Source: VXYL01 sp965199875 (lineage in GTDB: Bacteria > Pseudomonadota > Gammaproteobacteria > Pseudomonadales > Azotimanducaceae). Taken from it: a stretch of DNA of 64,000 bases. Shown here one piece after another: positions 27,537 to 36,844 of this stretch. The notes beneath the pieces are model-generated. The model was not told the DNA's origin and made no database searches. It saw only the letters and a list, made by a program, of their open reading frames with translations. The stretch covers positions 2,852,001 through 2,916,000 of the forward strand of contig OZ241346.1 in the NCBI GenBank assembly GCA_965199875.1, written 5' to 3'. The stretch's first letter is position 1; every line of letters begins with the position of its first letter. A program made the position numbers and the translations under genes.

Positions 27537-27540
27537 GACG

Positions 27541-28245
27541 ATGTCCGCCCATGCTCCGCAACCCGCCCCGCACGCCAACGCGCCGCCGTTGGAGAACGGC
27601 GACCGCCTGCCGCGCTGCGAGTTCGAGCGCCGCTACGAAGCTCTGGCGAGCCCCAACAAGGCGGAACTCATCGAAGGAATCGTCTACATGCCGTCCCCGG
27701 TCCGCGCCCAGAGCCATGCGCAACCAAACAATGCCATCGCCGCATGGCTGGGCACCTACAGCGCCTACACGCCGCACGTCTCGGCGCTGGACAACGCCAC
27801 CGTGCGCCTGGACATGGACAACGAACCCCAGCCCGACGCGTTGCTCCGCATTGACGCCTCGGCGGCCGGCCAGTCCCGGCTCTCCGCGGACGACTACGTT
27901 GAAGGCGCCCCGGAACTGGTGGCGGAGATCGCCGCCAGCAGCGCCAGCTACGACCTGCACGCCAAGCTGAACGTCTATCGCCGCAACGGCGTTTTGGAAT
28001 ACATCGTCTGGCGGGCGCGGGACGACGCCCTCGACTGGTTCGTCTTGAACGATGGCGAGTATCGGCCTTTGGCGCCCGATGCCACCGGCGTGATGGAGAG
28101 CGAGCGCTTTGCTGGCTTGCGTTTAGCGGTGGAAGCGCTCTTGGCCGGCGACGTCGCCAGCGTGCTCGCCGGGTTGCAGGTGGGATTGGGCTCGCCAACC
28201 CATGCCGAGTTCGTCGCCGGCTTGACGGCCGCGGCGCGGCGTTGA
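27541..28245 (+). CDS. Uma2 family (DUF820) putative PD-(D/E)XK endonuclease
   Basis: A 234-residue protein of the Uma2/DUF820 family, which has a restriction-endonuclease fold. The motifs visible are KAELIEGIVYMPSPV with an early Glu, QPDALLRI (the Asp of the PD motif) and ELVAEIAASSASYDLHAKLNVYRRNG (E-x-A in place of E-x-K, then the conserved K), ending in VLEYIVWR. The function of these genes is unknown; they multiply in cyanobacteria and some symbionts. It sits four bases downstream of coaD and is probably co-transcribed with it. Confidence 0.8.
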   Translation: MSAHAPQPAPHANAPPLENGDRLPRCEFERRYEALASPNKAELIEGIVYMPSPVRAQSHAQPNNAIAAWLGTYSAYTPHVSALDNATVRLDMDNEPQPDALLRIDASAAGQSRLSADDYVEGAPELVAEIAASSASYDLHAKLNVYRRNGVLEYIVWRARDDALDWFVLNDGEYRPLAPDATGVMESERFAGLRLAVEALLAGDVASVLAGLQVGLGSPTHAEFVAGLTAAARR

Positions 28246-28329
28246 CCAGCGCCGGCGCTGACCCCGCTTCGCCAGCGCACCGTTCAAACCGGCTCGATCC
28301 GTGCCCCCAACGAAGGCGACGGCACCGCC

Positions 28330-29331
28330 TTAGGCGGCGACGCGCACGATCCGCGTGCCGACGTTGCCGCCGGCCAGCATGTCGATGAAGGCGCGGGGCA
28401 TCTCCTCCAGGCCGTGGAACTCGTCCTGCAACGGCTTCAACTCGCCGGACTCCACCCATTGGCGCATGCGCGACCGCCCTTCGCCGTAGCGGGCCGCGTA
28501 GTCGAACACCAGAAAGCCCTCCATGCGCACGCGGTTGTTCACCAGCAGGCCAGGGATGCCGCGCGGGCCGGGTTGCGGGCTGCCGGTGTCGTACTGCGAA
28601 ACCACGCCGCAGCAGACGATTCGTCCATGCGCTTTCATGCGCCGCAAGGCGCCCGCCAGGATGTCGCCGCCGGTGTTGTCGAAGTAGATGTCGATGCCGT
28701 CGCCGCACGCCTCGCGGAACTCGCCGCGGAAACCGGGACTGCGGTGATTGACTGCCGCATCGAAGCCCAGCTCGCCAAGCAGCAGTTCGCACTTCGCGTC
28801 GCTGCCGGCGACGCCGACCACGCGACAGCCGCTGATCTTCGCCATCTGCCCCGCCAAGTGGCCGACGGAACCAGCGGCTGCGGACACCACCACCGTCTGC
28901 CCGGCCTGCGGCTCGCCGAGATCGAAAAGGCCGAAGTAGGCGGTCAGGCCATTGGTGCCGTAGACGCCGAGATGGTGCGCCGGATCGCCGCGGTCCTCCA
29001 CCACGGTCACGGCGCTGGCCCTGTGAACGGAGTAGTCCTGCCAGCCGGCCGGACAGGTCACCAGCGCGTCGACGGCAACGGCATCGGAGTTGGACGCTTC
29101 CACGCGAGCCACGCCCGAGCCGCCCATCACCACGCCGCTGCGCGGCGCGCCGGCGTAGCTGGCGCTGCCCTGCAGTCCGGCGCGCTGCCCGGCGCCGACG
29201 GTCAGCGCCAGGGTTCGGCACAGCACTTCGCCGTCCTCGGGTTCCGGCGCCGCGCCGGTTCGCAGCGAGAAGTGTTCCGCTTGCAGTTTGTCCTGGGGCA
29301 GCGACTCGATGATGATCTGGCGGTTGTCCAT
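28330..29331 (-). CDS. NADP-dependent medium-chain dehydrogenase/reductase (2-alkenal/curcumin reductase-like)
   Basis: A 333-residue zinc-free MDR enzyme of the leukotriene B4 12-hydroxydehydrogenase/CurA group. The nucleotide-binding loop is SAAAGSVGHLAGQMAKISG near residue 150. GVYGTNGLTAYFGLFDLG precedes it, and DIYFDNTGGDILAGALRRM follows, both typical for this branch. These enzymes reduce alpha,beta-unsaturated aldehydes or ketones with NADPH. ATG 29331 gives the usual start with NRQIIIESLP. It is divergent from the SDR at 29487. Confidence 0.87.
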   Translation of the reverse strand: MDNRQIIIESLPQDKLQAEHFSLRTGAAPEPEDGEVLCRTLALTVGAGQRAGLQGSASYAGAPRSGVVMGGSGVARVEASNSDAVAVDALVTCPAGWQDYSVHRASAVTVVEDRGDPAHHLGVYGTNGLTAYFGLFDLGEPQAGQTVVVSAAAGSVGHLAGQMAKISGCRVVGVAGSDAKCELLLGELGFDAAVNHRSPGFRGEFREACGDGIDIYFDNTGGDILAGALRRMKAHGRIVCCGVVSQYDTGSPQPGPRGIPGLLVNNRVRMEGFLVFDYAARYGEGRSRMRQWVESGELKPLQDEFHGLEEMPRAFIDMLAGGNVGTRIVRVAA

Positions 29332-29474
29332 GCGGTGTCCTTGCTTCGGCCTCAAGTGCCTTCGATGCGCCAAGCTTAGCGAACATCGGCCCGGCGTTCG
29401 CAGCGGAGAACGCGAACTTCCGGCCCAAGCTGTCGAAGCCCGCCGAGTTCGACGGCGTCGCACGGCAACCGTTC

Positions 29475-29480
29475 TATACT
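29475..29480 (+). promoter_or_regulatory. TATACT -10 box placed for a leaderless SDR mRNA
   Basis: TATACT ends six bases before the ATG of the next gene, so transcription would start at or next to that codon. There is no Shine-Dalgarno sequence and no clear -35 hexamer at the right spacing. Confidence 0.4.
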
Positions 29481-29486
29481 TGGCGA

Positions 29487-30314
29487 ATGGACTTGGGGCT
29501 TGCCGGCAAGGCGGGGATCGTCGTCGGCGGCAGCCGCGGCATTGGCAAGGCCATCGCCTTGGCGTTGGCCAGGGAAGGCGTGGAACTCGCCGTCGTCGCC
29601 CGCAATGCCGCTGCGCTGCAGCACGCGGCGCGGGAGATCAACCTCGTAGCAGGGCCGCGCATCGTGGCCATTCCGTGCGACGTGCGCGATCGCCAAGCCG
29701 TCGATGCAGCGGTTGACGAAGCGGCGCGGGAACTCGGCAGGCTGCACGTCCTCGTCAACAGCGGTTCCCTGCCAGGCGGTTCGCCAACCGCCACCGGGCG
29801 CATCGACACCATCGTCGACGAGGACTTCCAGGACGACTTCAACGTCAAGTACATGGGCGCTCTGCGCTGCGTGCGGGCGGCGATTCCGCACCTCAAAGCC
29901 GCTGGCTGGGGCAGGATCGTGAACATCAGCGGCTTGAACGCCCGCCTCGCCGGCAACTTGAGCGGCGGTGCCCGCAACGTCTCTTTGGTTCACCTCACCC
30001 GTACGCTCGCCATGCAGCTGGGCCGGCACGGCATTACCGTCAACTGCATCCACCCCGGCGTCACGCGCACCGAACGCACCGCGCAGATGCTGCGCGAACG
30101 GGCGCGTCGAAAAGGCACGACGGTGGCGGCAGTCGAAGCTGCGGACTACGCGACGGACGAAGCCGGAAGAAGCCGCGGCAACTCCATCGGGCGCATGGTG
30201 GACGCCGCGGAGATCGGCCATCTCGCCGCGTTTCTCTGTTCCGACAAGTCCTGGGCGCTCAACGGCGAAGTCATCGCCGCCGACGGCGGCGGCAGCGCGT
30301 CGGTCTACTACTAG
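29487..30314 (+). CDS. SDR-fold oxidoreductase lacking the YxxxK catalytic pair
   Basis: A 275-residue SDR. The cofactor loop is VVGGSRGIGKAI, the NNAG position reads VNSGSLPGG, and the active-site Ser is in NISGLNARLA. The Tyr-x-x-x-Lys expected about 13 residues later is replaced by the segment GGARNVSLVHLTRTLA, so both catalytic residues are missing. The remaining C-terminal half (GITVNCIHPGVTRTERT, NGEVIAADGG) is normal. I have the impression that a subfamily with ARN at this place exists. Either a different proton donor is used or the protein is non-catalytic. The gene appears leaderless. Confidence 0.8.
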   Translation: MDLGLAGKAGIVVGGSRGIGKAIALALAREGVELAVVARNAAALQHAAREINLVAGPRIVAIPCDVRDRQAVDAAVDEAARELGRLHVLVNSGSLPGGSPTATGRIDTIVDEDFQDDFNVKYMGALRCVRAAIPHLKAAGWGRIVNISGLNARLAGNLSGGARNVSLVHLTRTLAMQLGRHGITVNCIHPGVTRTERTAQMLRERARRKGTTVAAVEAADYATDEAGRSRGNSIGRMVDAAEIGHLAAFLCSDKSWALNGEVIAADGGGSASVYY

Positions 30315-30322
30315 ACAGCCGG

Positions 30323-30806
30323 ATGAAAGAGGGGGAACGAAGGCTGTTCGCGCCGGGTGCCGGCGCTTCGCCTCCGGCGCTTGCGGGACGCGAGCAGGAG
30401 CAGGCAGTGCTGGCCCTATGCGTTGCGGACCTGACCGGCGACAGCGCTCCGCCTCACGACGTGGTGTTGATCGGGCCGCGCGGCAACGGCAAGACGGTGC
30501 TGCTGAACTGGTTCGACGGTGCGTGCCGCAGGGTCTCCGTGGATGTGGTGCGCATCGCTCCAAGCCGCGTGTACACCGAGCAGGCGCTCTGCGACGCCTT
30601 GCTGCCTGCCGGCCGCCTCAAGCGCCTGCTGCCCGTGAAGTGGCATGGACGCCGAGGGCCGGCTGGCGGCGCGCGAGGAGTTGCATCGGCTTGGCTACAT
30701 CTGGCGCCCGCCGGGGCAGTTGCCGCCGGTGGTCTGGAGCGCCGGCATTCCGTCGCTGATGCGCTACGTGCTGGACCAAGCCGCCGCCGCGACGGGCCGG
30801 GCATAG
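30323..30806 (+). pseudogene. degraded AAA-type ATPase gene
   Basis: The 5' part (30323 to about 30640) encodes the N-terminus of an ATPase: LAGREQEQAVLALCVADL and the P-loop LIGPRGNGKTVLLNWF. From about 30645, in the +1 frame, comes a piece that reads as the C-terminus of the same protein type (HRLGYIWRPPGQLPPVVWS, then AGIPSLMRYVLDQ), ending with TAG at 30804-30806. The Walker B, sensor and arginine-finger regions are missing, so an internal deletion with frameshift has removed the middle. It starts nine bases after the SDR stop. Confidence 0.6.
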
Positions 30807-30846
30807 CGGCCCTGCCTGCAGAGAATCCCGCTAGACTCGGTTCGAC

Positions 30847-31455
30847 TCAAGGGCTTTTCGACCCGCTGCCGGCGTCCTTGGCGCTGGCCACGGCCGGATT
30901 GGTCAAGCGGATTTCGTCTTCCGGGAACTCGACGGCGGCGCAGTCGCTGGTCCATACCGGCGGCAGCGGCGCCACGTCGCAATGGCACGGTGGCTTGAAC
31001 ATGGGCTGGCGCGCCAGCACGGTCATGCTGGCGAGGTCCGCGATGACGACTTGGCGTTCGGGCCGCTGCTGTCGATAGGCCAGATACCGATCGCAGACTT
31101 TCTCTGCCGAGAACCAGCCGATGCCGGGCAAGTCGAGGGGCACCGGCGACGCCGCGGGCTTGAGCAGATAGACCTCGGAGGAGCGATAGCCCCAGTGCCG
31201 AGGGCTGTCGTCGTCGTCTTCGTAGATGCAGCGGCGGAAGATCAAACCCACCGAAGCCGCCTGCACCTCCGCCACCCAGCCGATGTCGGAACCCTCGAAG
31301 CGCAGACGCGAACAGTGTCCGCTCACGAGGTCGTGGCGGACGGGGCGCTCCTCGACCAGCTGGTAGTCCAGCAGCGGGGCCGACGGTTCCCCGGCTACGG
31401 CCGCGGCCCCGGCAAGCAGTGCCGCCCCAAGCTGCCGAGGCAACGCCCGCTTCAC
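30847..31455 (-). CDS. exported protein of unknown function
   Basis: A 202-residue protein with a signal peptide (MKRALPRQLGAALLAGAAAV then AGEPSA). The mature part has five cysteines (in SGHCSRL, RRCIYED, EKVCDRYL and a CHCD pair) plus a sixth in TSDCAAV. This suggests disulfides in the periplasm. The GTG start at 31455 overlaps the stop of the crotonase gene (GTGA), so it is translationally coupled to it. I recognise no family. Confidence 0.6.
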   Translation of the reverse strand: MKRALPRQLGAALLAGAAAVAGEPSAPLLDYQLVEERPVRHDLVSGHCSRLRFEGSDIGWVAEVQAASVGLIFRRCIYEDDDDSPRHWGYRSSEVYLLKPAASPVPLDLPGIGWFSAEKVCDRYLAYRQQRPERQVVIADLASMTVLARQPMFKPPCHCDVAPLPPVWTSDCAAVEFPEDEIRLTNPAVASAKDAGSGSKSP

Positions 31456-32243
31456 GTGCCGGTATAGCGCGGTTCCCGGCGTTCGCGGAAGGCGGCGATG
31501 GACTCCTTGCGGTCGTTCACGGCGCGGTTGCCAACCGCCAGGCTCGCCAGCTCGAAGCGCAGCGCGGAGGGCAGGTCGCACTCGACGTTGTGCTGCAAGA
31601 CCCGCTTCGACATGCGCAGCGCCAGCGGCGGCCAGCGCGTCATCTGCGCCGCCACTTCCAACGCGGACTCCATCAGCTGCTGCTGGTCCACCAGGCGATC
31701 CAGCAAGCCGATGCGACTGGCTTCGTCGGCCAGCACGGTGCGGCTGGTGTAGATCAGATCCGCGGCCCGGGAGTAGCCGACGATGCGCGGCAAGAAGAAG
31801 CTCATGCCGGAGTCCGGCGACAGGTTGCGTTCGATGAACACCGTCTTGAAGCGCGATTGCTCGCAGCCTACGCGCAGGTCGCATGCCAGGGCCAGGCTCA
31901 TGCCGGCGCCAGCGGCCACGCCGTTGACGGCGGCGACGACCGGCTTGTTCAAGTCGTAGAGCGCCAGCGCCTGGCGCCCGACCCAGCCGAGATCGTCGAG
32001 GTGGTCGTTCTGCGTCGGCGTCGGCGCGTTGTCGCCGGCGGTCAGGTCGGCGCCCGAGCAGAAGCCGCGCCCGGCGCCGGTTACCACCACCGCCCGTACC
32101 TCGTCGTCCGCCTTCGCGCTGGCAAGCGCCTCTTGCATCGCCTCGCGCAGTCCGGCGTTCAGGGCGTTCAGCTTCTGCGGCCGGTTGAGGGTCAGCACGG
32201 CGACGTGTTCGGTCTTCTCGACCAGCAGCTCCGCTTCGATCAT
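31452..32243 (-). CDS. enoyl-CoA hydratase/isomerase (crotonase) family protein
   Basis: A 263-residue crotonase. The oxyanion-hole segments are RGFCSGADLT and NGVAAGAGMSLALACDLRV. The second active-site position reads NLSPDSGMSFFLPR, with Asp where classical hydratases have Glu. This PDSG form is typical of PaaG-like isomerases. It probably acts on an acyl-CoA or ring-CoA substrate; the exact reaction is uncertain. A coupled exported protein follows. Confidence 0.87.
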   Translation of the reverse strand: MIEAELLVEKTEHVAVLTLNRPQKLNALNAGLREAMQEALASAKADDEVRAVVVTGAGRGFCSGADLTAGDNAPTPTQNDHLDDLGWVGRQALALYDLNKPVVAAVNGVAAGAGMSLALACDLRVGCEQSRFKTVFIERNLSPDSGMSFFLPRIVGYSRAADLIYTSRTVLADEASRIGLLDRLVDQQQLMESALEVAAQMTRWPPLALRMSKRVLQHNVECDLPSALRFELASLAVGNRAVNDRKESIAAFRERREPRYTGT

Positions 32244-32286
32244 TGGGTTGCTCCGTTGGCAGGCCAGTGTTCAGCGCCGAACCGGC

Positions 32287-35091
32287 CTACTGCTCCTGGT
32301 TGAGTTTGTTGGCGAAATCGCCGCCGCGGAAGATGGAGATGCCCTCCACGTCGATGTGCCGCCGCATGGCGGCGAGGATCTCCTCCGGCGTCAGCGCTTC
32401 GATGGCGGCTTCCTCTCGCTCGACGGAAGCCATGGTGCGCTCCAGATAGAGATTGCCGGAGAGCATGTTGGCCACGGTCATGTCGTTGGCGCGGGCGTTC
32501 TGGGAGCGATCCAGGTAGCCGCGCTTGGCGGCTGCCACTTCGTCGTCGGCAAAGCCCTCGGCGAGGGCGCGCTGCATCTCTTCCTTGAACGCCACCACCA
32601 CCCTGTCGGCGTTTTCCGGCGCGAAGATCGCGAACACGCCGAACTGCGCCCGTTCGTCCAGGGAGTTGGCGTAGAACTGCGAACTGACGCCGTAGGAGAG
32701 CCCTTCCTGCTGGCGGATGCGCTTCGGCAGCCGCGAGTTGAGGAAGCCGCCGCCGAGCATGTAGTTGCCGAGCACCAGCGCCGGGTAGTCCGGGTGGTCG
32801 TCGCGCATGCGAATGGGCAGGCCAGCCATCATCACGGCGTTGCTCTTGTCCGGCGTTTCGATGTCCACGACTGCCGGCTCGATGTCGATGAAGCCCCGGG
32901 CGACGCGCTGGTAGGTTTGCGGCGCCGTCCAGTCCGCGAACACCTCCTCGAGGACGGGCACGATCTCGTCCGGGTCGAAGTCGCCGACGATGGCCATCGT
33001 GGCGTTCTGCGTGCCGTAGAACGATCCCCAGAATTCCCTTGCCTGCTGCACGGTAACTTCCTTGTTGCGGGCGAATCTTTCGTCCAAGGTGGGCGCGTAG
33101 AGGACGTGGTCCTCCGGGTAGTCGCCAGCCAGGTGCCGTTGCACGGCGTTGGCCACCAGCGCATCGGGTTCGGAACGCTGGGCTTCCAGCGCCGCCAGCG
33201 ATTCTTCCCGCAGCAGTTCGAACTCGTCGGCAGCGAAGGCTGGTTGGCGCAGCAGTTCGCCCAGCAGACGCAGGGCGGCGGGCAGATTCTCGCGCACCGT
33301 GGTGGCGCTGCCGCCAAGCGAGACGGCGCCGCCGCCGATGTTGCCGCGAATCTTCAGGCGGTCCAGTTCGTCGCTGATTTCCTGGCGGGAGCGTTCCGTG
33401 GTGCCGCGCATGAGCATGGAAGCGGCGAAGTTCGCCGCCGTCGATTTGCCCGAAAGAGCGTCTTCGCTGCCGTGCCTGAAGGTGTAGACGTAGCTCACCG
33501 CATCGCCGCGGTTCTGCTTCGGCAGCAGCGCCACTTGGATGCCGTTGGCGAGCGTCAGCTTGCGCGTGCGCCGTTCGATGTTGCCTGGCGTCGGCTCGAA
33601 CGCCTCGCCTTCCGCCACGGCTTTGCGGCCCTGGTAGTCGGCAAGCAGGGCGGCCACGTCCGGCGGCTCTGGAACTTCCGCTCGCGGCGGCGTTTCGTCC
33701 ACCGGATGGAAGTAGCCGAGGGTTCGGTTGGCGGGGATCAGGTAGGACTCGGCGGCCGCGAGCACGTCCCCGGGAGTCACTTGGGCGATGCGGTCCCGGT
33801 GCAGAAACAGCAGACGCCAATCGCCCATCGCGGCCCACTCGCTCAGCTGCAAGGCAATCGACTGCGGGTTGTTGAAGGAGATGTCGAAGTTGGCGCTGTA
33901 CTCGGTCTTGGCGCGATTGACTTCCTCCGCCGTCGGCGGCGAATCGACGACGCCGTGCAGGGTGGCCAGCATGGCTTCGGCCGCAGCACTCAAGCTGTCT
34001 TCCTGGCGCACTTCCGTCAGCGCCATCAGCAGCCCCGGTTCGCTAAGCTGAAGGGCGAAGGCGGAAGCGGAAGCCGCGAGCCCCGGTTCGACCAGATTCT
34101 TGTACAGGCGGCCCGCCGGTTCGGTGTTCAGCAGGTGCGTCAGCACGTCCACCGCGGCGAACTGCTCGTGGGAGCCGGCGGGAACGTGGTAGGCCACCGC
34201 AGCCAGCTGCACGTCGCCGACTCGGCGCAGCGTGACGCTGCGCTCGCCGTCCTGGGCAGGTTCCGCGGTGTAGGTGTCGAACAGCCGGTTGGCGCCGGTG
34301 CGCTGCGGGCGCGGAATGCTGCCGAAGTGTTCCTCGACCATCTCGATGGCGGTTGCCGGATCGAAGCGGCCGGCAACCACCAGCACGGCGTTGTCCGGCT
34401 GGTAGTACTTGCGGTAGAAGGCGCGCAGCCGCTCCAGCGGCACGTTCTCGATGTCCGCCCGGGCGCCGATGGTCGAGTTGCCGTAGTTGTGCCACAGATA
34501 GGCGGTGGACAGCACCCGGTCGAAGAGCACGCCCGAGGGGCTGTTCTCGCCCATCTCCCACTCGTTGCGCACCACGGTCATCTCGGAATCGAGATCCTTC
34601 TGCGCGACGAAGGAATTGACCATGCGGTCGGACTCCAGGTCCAGCGCCCACTCCAGGTTGTCGTCGTTGGCCGGGAAGGTCTCGTAGTAGTTGGTGCGGT
34701 CGAACCAGGTGGTGCCGTTGGCGAAGGCGCCGCGCTCGGACAGTTCGTCGTCGATGTTCGGGTGATCGGTCGAGCCCTTGAAGAGCAGGTGTTCGAGCAG
34801 ATGCGCCATGCCCGTCTCGCCGTAGCCTTCGTGGCGCGAACCAACCAGGTAGGTGAGGTTGACCGTAATCTGCTGCTTGCTTTGGTCCGGGAACAGCAGA
34901 AAGCGCAGCCCGTTGTCCAGCCGGTACTCCGTGATGCCTTCGACGGACGCCACCTCGGTGGCCTTGCCGCCAACCGCGACGGCCTCGGCGGGCGCGACGG
35001 CCTCGGCGGGTTCCGCTGGCACCGTCTGCACCGCACAAGCGCCGAGCGCGGCAAGCACCGCCGTTGCGGCCAACAAGTGAATCGCTTTCAT
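32287..35091 (-). CDS. M16 family zinc metallopeptidase, lipoprotein
   Basis: A 934-residue double-domain M16 (pitrilysin/insulinase-type) peptidase. The N-terminus is a lipoprotein signal with lipobox LGAC (Cys 19), followed by an Ala/Glu/Pro-rich linker, so it is tethered in the envelope. The inverted zinc motif HLLEH is in GMAHLLEHLLFKGS near residue 90, with the distal Glu about 75 residues on (VRNEWEMGE). The C-terminal half repeats the fold without HxxEH, as in the inactive partner domain (GGGFLNSRLPKRIRQQEGLS). It probably degrades peptides. Confidence 0.9.
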   Translation of the reverse strand: MKAIHLLAATAVLAALGACAVQTVPAEPAEAVAPAEAVAVGGKATEVASVEGITEYRLDNGLRFLLFPDQSKQQITVNLTYLVGSRHEGYGETGMAHLLEHLLFKGSTDHPNIDDELSERGAFANGTTWFDRTNYYETFPANDDNLEWALDLESDRMVNSFVAQKDLDSEMTVVRNEWEMGENSPSGVLFDRVLSTAYLWHNYGNSTIGARADIENVPLERLRAFYRKYYQPDNAVLVVAGRFDPATAIEMVEEHFGSIPRPQRTGANRLFDTYTAEPAQDGERSVTLRRVGDVQLAAVAYHVPAGSHEQFAAVDVLTHLLNTEPAGRLYKNLVEPGLAASASAFALQLSEPGLLMALTEVRQEDSLSAAAEAMLATLHGVVDSPPTAEEVNRAKTEYSANFDISFNNPQSIALQLSEWAAMGDWRLLFLHRDRIAQVTPGDVLAAAESYLIPANRTLGYFHPVDETPPRAEVPEPPDVAALLADYQGRKAVAEGEAFEPTPGNIERRTRKLTLANGIQVALLPKQNRGDAVSYVYTFRHGSEDALSGKSTAANFAASMLMRGTTERSRQEISDELDRLKIRGNIGGGAVSLGGSATTVRENLPAALRLLGELLRQPAFAADEFELLREESLAALEAQRSEPDALVANAVQRHLAGDYPEDHVLYAPTLDERFARNKEVTVQQAREFWGSFYGTQNATMAIVGDFDPDEIVPVLEEVFADWTAPQTYQRVARGFIDIEPAVVDIETPDKSNAVMMAGLPIRMRDDHPDYPALVLGNYMLGGGFLNSRLPKRIRQQEGLSYGVSSQFYANSLDERAQFGVFAIFAPENADRVVVAFKEEMQRALAEGFADDEVAAAKRGYLDRSQNARANDMTVANMLSGNLYLERTMASVEREEAAIEALTPEEILAAMRRHIDVEGISIFRGGDFANKLNQEQ

Positions 35092-35251
35092 GGTTGCTCC
35101 GTTTGATTGCTTTTTGAAGGGTCGTCGGGGCGTCCAAAGTGGCGTCAGTGGACTTGGCGCCCAGGCGACACGCCTACCATACGACATTTGCCAGCGCCTT
35201 GACGATGGCGACGATGGGCTCGGCAAGACCGCCTGCCAGGCAACGGCTGTA

Positions 35252-36769
35252 TTATGGCGCGGCGGGGACGCTCTCGCCTTCTACGGTGGTGTCGAACAGC
35301 GCCACGGTTTTCCCGGAAGGCGGCGCCGTAGCCAGCGCAGCCAGCACGCCGGCCACGGTGGCGATGGCGCAGCCCGGCGCTGCTGGCTGAATGTCGAACA
35401 CGTCGCCGGGGCCGCCACTGAAGTAGCCCCAGATGGTCGCGCTTGCCGCCCCCGCCAGCACGGACGCCAAGGCGCCTGGAAGGTTGAAGCGGCGCCAGTA
35501 GAGGGCCATCACGGTCGCCGGCGCGAAGGCGGCGCCCATGCCGCCCCAAGCGTAGGAGACCAGCTCGAACACCGTCTCTTCGCTGAACACCGACAGCGCC
35601 GCGGCGACGATGCCGGTCAGCACCAGGAGGGCGCGCCCCAGCCAGACCCGCCGCCGCGCCTCGAGCGCATAGGCGAAGCGGCGCAGCACGGGCAGATCGT
35701 CGGTGGCGATGGCGGAAGCCAGCAGCAGCTGCGAGTCCGCGGTGCTCATCACCGCGGCGATGACGGCGCTCAGCAGCAGCCCGCCGACCACGGGATGGAA
35801 GAACACCTGCGTCACCACCAGAAAGACGCGCTCCGGGTCGGCCAGCACTTCGTCCAGCCGCCCCGCCTCGGCCAGCGCCGGCAATGCCACCAGGCCCAGC
35901 AGCAAGGCGAACAGATAGACCAGCAGCATCCACGCCGTGCCCACGTCCCGGGCTCGTGGAATCTGCGTTTCGCTGGCCACCGCCATGAACCGCTGCACCA
36001 CGCGCTGGGAACCCAGGTAGCCGAGGCCCCAGCCGAGCGCCGAGAGCAGGAAGACCACGGTGATCGGATCGTCCTCGCGGTCGGTCAGCGGGTTCCAGAA
36101 TCCAGGCGTCGCGCTGCCCAGGCCGGCGAAGGCGTCGTCGGTGGCGACGATGAGCCAGACGGGGATGACGATGAACGCCGCCAGCATCAGCGTCGCCTGG
36201 AACACGTCGGTGCGGGAGACCGCGACGAAGCCGCCGATGAAGGTGTAGGAGGCCACCGCCAGCAGCGTCGTCAGCACGCCGAGGGTCTGCTCCATGCCGA
36301 ACACGGTTTCCAGCAGCTTGGCGCCGGCGATGAGGCCTGACGCGATGTAGAAGACGATGAAGAAGATCGTCACCGCCGCGGCGACGCCGCGCAGCGTGCC
36401 GGTGGAATCGGCGAAGCGCTTCTCCAGGAACTCGGGCATCGTCAGCGAGTCCGTAGCGACGGTGTAGCGGCGCAAGCGCTTGGCGATGAGCGCCCAGCTG
36501 CTCCAGATGCCCGCGACCAGCGCCAGCGCCGTCCACATCTCGCCCAGGCCATGCTGGAAGGCCAGCGCCGGAAACACCAGAATCGCCCAGCCGCTGGTGC
36601 CGGACGAACTGGCGCTCAGCGCCGCAGTGAAGCTGCCCATGCGCCGGTCGCCCAGCACGTAGCTCGACATCGCCTCCATGCGCCGGCCGCGCACCACGGC
36701 GATGCCGATCAAGGTGGCGAAGTAGCCGACGAAGACGACGAGCAGCCAGAGATTCGGCAGATTCGGCAT
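35252..36769 (-). CDS. sodium:solute symporter (PutP-like)
   Basis: A 505-residue membrane protein of the SSS family with about 13 hydrophobic segments. Family markers are GDRRMGSFTAALSASSSGTSGW near residue 40 (read across the TM2 start), SYTFIGGFVAVSRTDVFQ with the Na2-site region, and STADSQLLLASAIATDD. It is nearest to sodium/proline symporters, but the substrate is not proven. A TATAGT hexamer on the minus strand (36801-36796) lies 26 bases upstream. It is divergent from the accessory patch that follows. Confidence 0.87.
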   Translation of the reverse strand: MPNLPNLWLLVVFVGYFATLIGIAVVRGRRMEAMSSYVLGDRRMGSFTAALSASSSGTSGWAILVFPALAFQHGLGEMWTALALVAGIWSSWALIAKRLRRYTVATDSLTMPEFLEKRFADSTGTLRGVAAAVTIFFIVFYIASGLIAGAKLLETVFGMEQTLGVLTTLLAVASYTFIGGFVAVSRTDVFQATLMLAAFIVIPVWLIVATDDAFAGLGSATPGFWNPLTDREDDPITVVFLLSALGWGLGYLGSQRVVQRFMAVASETQIPRARDVGTAWMLLVYLFALLLGLVALPALAEAGRLDEVLADPERVFLVVTQVFFHPVVGGLLLSAVIAAVMSTADSQLLLASAIATDDLPVLRRFAYALEARRRVWLGRALLVLTGIVAAALSVFSEETVFELVSYAWGGMGAAFAPATVMALYWRRFNLPGALASVLAGAASATIWGYFSGGPGDVFDIQPAAPGCAIATVAGVLAALATAPPSGKTVALFDTTVEGESVPAAP

Positions 36770-36844
36770 GGATTCGAGGGTTGGGTCTTTCCGCCACTAT
36801 AGCGGCTCGCCGCGCTGCCGCCTTCCCCAACTGGAGCCGGGGCC

